Positions 4,859-5,083 of a stretch of 5,083 nucleotides of DNA are shown in pieces. The position numbers were made by a program, and so were the translations under genes. Position 1 is the stretch's first letter. Each line of letters begins with the position of its first letter. A model generated the notes under the pieces. That model saw nothing but the letters and a program-made list of their open reading frames with translations, was not told where the DNA came from and ran no database searches. The stretch covers positions 1-5,083 of the forward strand of contig JAHEXO010000218.1 of NCBI GenBank assembly GCA_023252065.1, written 5' to 3'. The stretch comes from Nocardioides sp. (lineage in GTDB: Bacteria > Actinomycetota > Actinomycetes > Propionibacteriales > Nocardioidaceae).

Positions 4859-5083
4859 TCAGCCGCCCAGCCGCGCCAGCTTCGCCTCGACCAGGCGTCG
4901 TACCAGGTCGTCGGGCAGCGGCTCGTCGACCGCGAAGTGCAGCGACCCCGCCGTCCTCTCGTACGCCGCGAGGTCGTCACCGAGGTCACCTAGCACAGCG
5001 CCACTGTGGGGGAGATAGGCGAGGTGGTGGCGGAAGGCTGCGAAGCCGGCCACCACCTTGCCGTCCACCCGGAACGCCGGCAT
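4859..5083 (-). CDS. DUF1801 (YdhG-like) protein, C-terminal part; 5' end outside window
   Basis: The frame is open from the right edge to TGA 4861-4859, giving the last 74 residues. The sequence fits the C-terminal half of DUF1801 proteins: MPAFRVDGKVVAGFAAFRHHLAYLPHSG, then a helix ending in LAAYERTAGSLHFAVDEPLP, then DDLVRRLVEAKLARL. In this family a conserved (Y/G)-x-P-x-(F/Y)-x-x-x-G-K-x-(V/L)-x-x-(F/Y)-(A/S)-A-(F/Y)-K-x-H is followed by a K-G-x-(I/L)-x-F-x-x-(D/E)-x-P-(I/L)-P motif. The Met at 5083 falls inside that motif, so it is almost certainly internal and the true start lies some tens of residues upstream. Members have about 110-130 residues and are small soluble proteins. Some Bacillus relatives are described as intracellular iron chaperones, but the role here is unknown. 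Confidence 0.85.
   Translation of the reverse strand: MPAFRVDGKVVAGFAAFRHHLAYLPHSGAVLGDLGDDLAAYERTAGSLHFAVDEPLPDDLVRRLVEAKLARLGG

Noticed and set aside
4842..4871. Possible hairpin between the convergent second small gene and the DUF1801 gene
   Set aside because: The GGCT/AGCC arms would leave a one-base loop, so no stable stem can form.

Overview
The window is high-GC, gene-dense DNA with GC-ending codons, GGAGG-type ribosome binding sites and GTG/TTG starts. This fits an actinobacterium. The protein sequences look most like the Nocardioides / Propionibacteriales group, but that is an impression from memory, not a search result. No rRNA, tRNA, CRISPR array, insertion sequence or phage gene is visible.

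Layout. (1) Positions 1-272 (+) hold the 3' end of a gene whose product ends in a Gly/Arg/Gln/Ser-rich tail with ten SGQK-type tetrapeptide repeats, probably an RNA helicase of the DEAD-box type. (2) 426-830 (+) encodes a 134-residue stand-alone protein that resembles a degenerate response-regulator receiver domain with no DNA-binding domain. (3) 840-3008 (-) encodes a 722-residue SNF2-family ATPase/helicase, convergent with the receiver gene and 9 bp from it. (4) 3264-3471 (-) is a broken universal stress protein (UspA) gene with a frameshift and a large internal deletion. (5) 3665-4237 (+) encodes a DUF1269 glycine-zipper membrane protein, divergent from the usp remnant and followed by a strong hairpin terminator. 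(6) 4429-4629 and 4642-4839 (+) are tandem, homologous small basic proteins of unknown function sharing the C-terminal motif RRPRWVVRALxLAH. (7) 4859-5083 (-) is the C-terminal part of a DUF1801 protein that enters from the right edge.

The housekeeping part (helicase tail, SNF2, DUF1801) looks ordinary. The more interesting part is 3100-4840. A decayed usp gene is flanked by two copies of one 15-bp palindrome (CACCCG-N3-CGGGTG). An imperfect palindrome resembling the DosR/DevR box lies between usp and DUF1269. A cluster of short palindromes and direct repeats precedes the pair of small paralogous genes. Together these suggest a stress- or dormancy-related accessory locus that has partly eroded. 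That functional link is inference.
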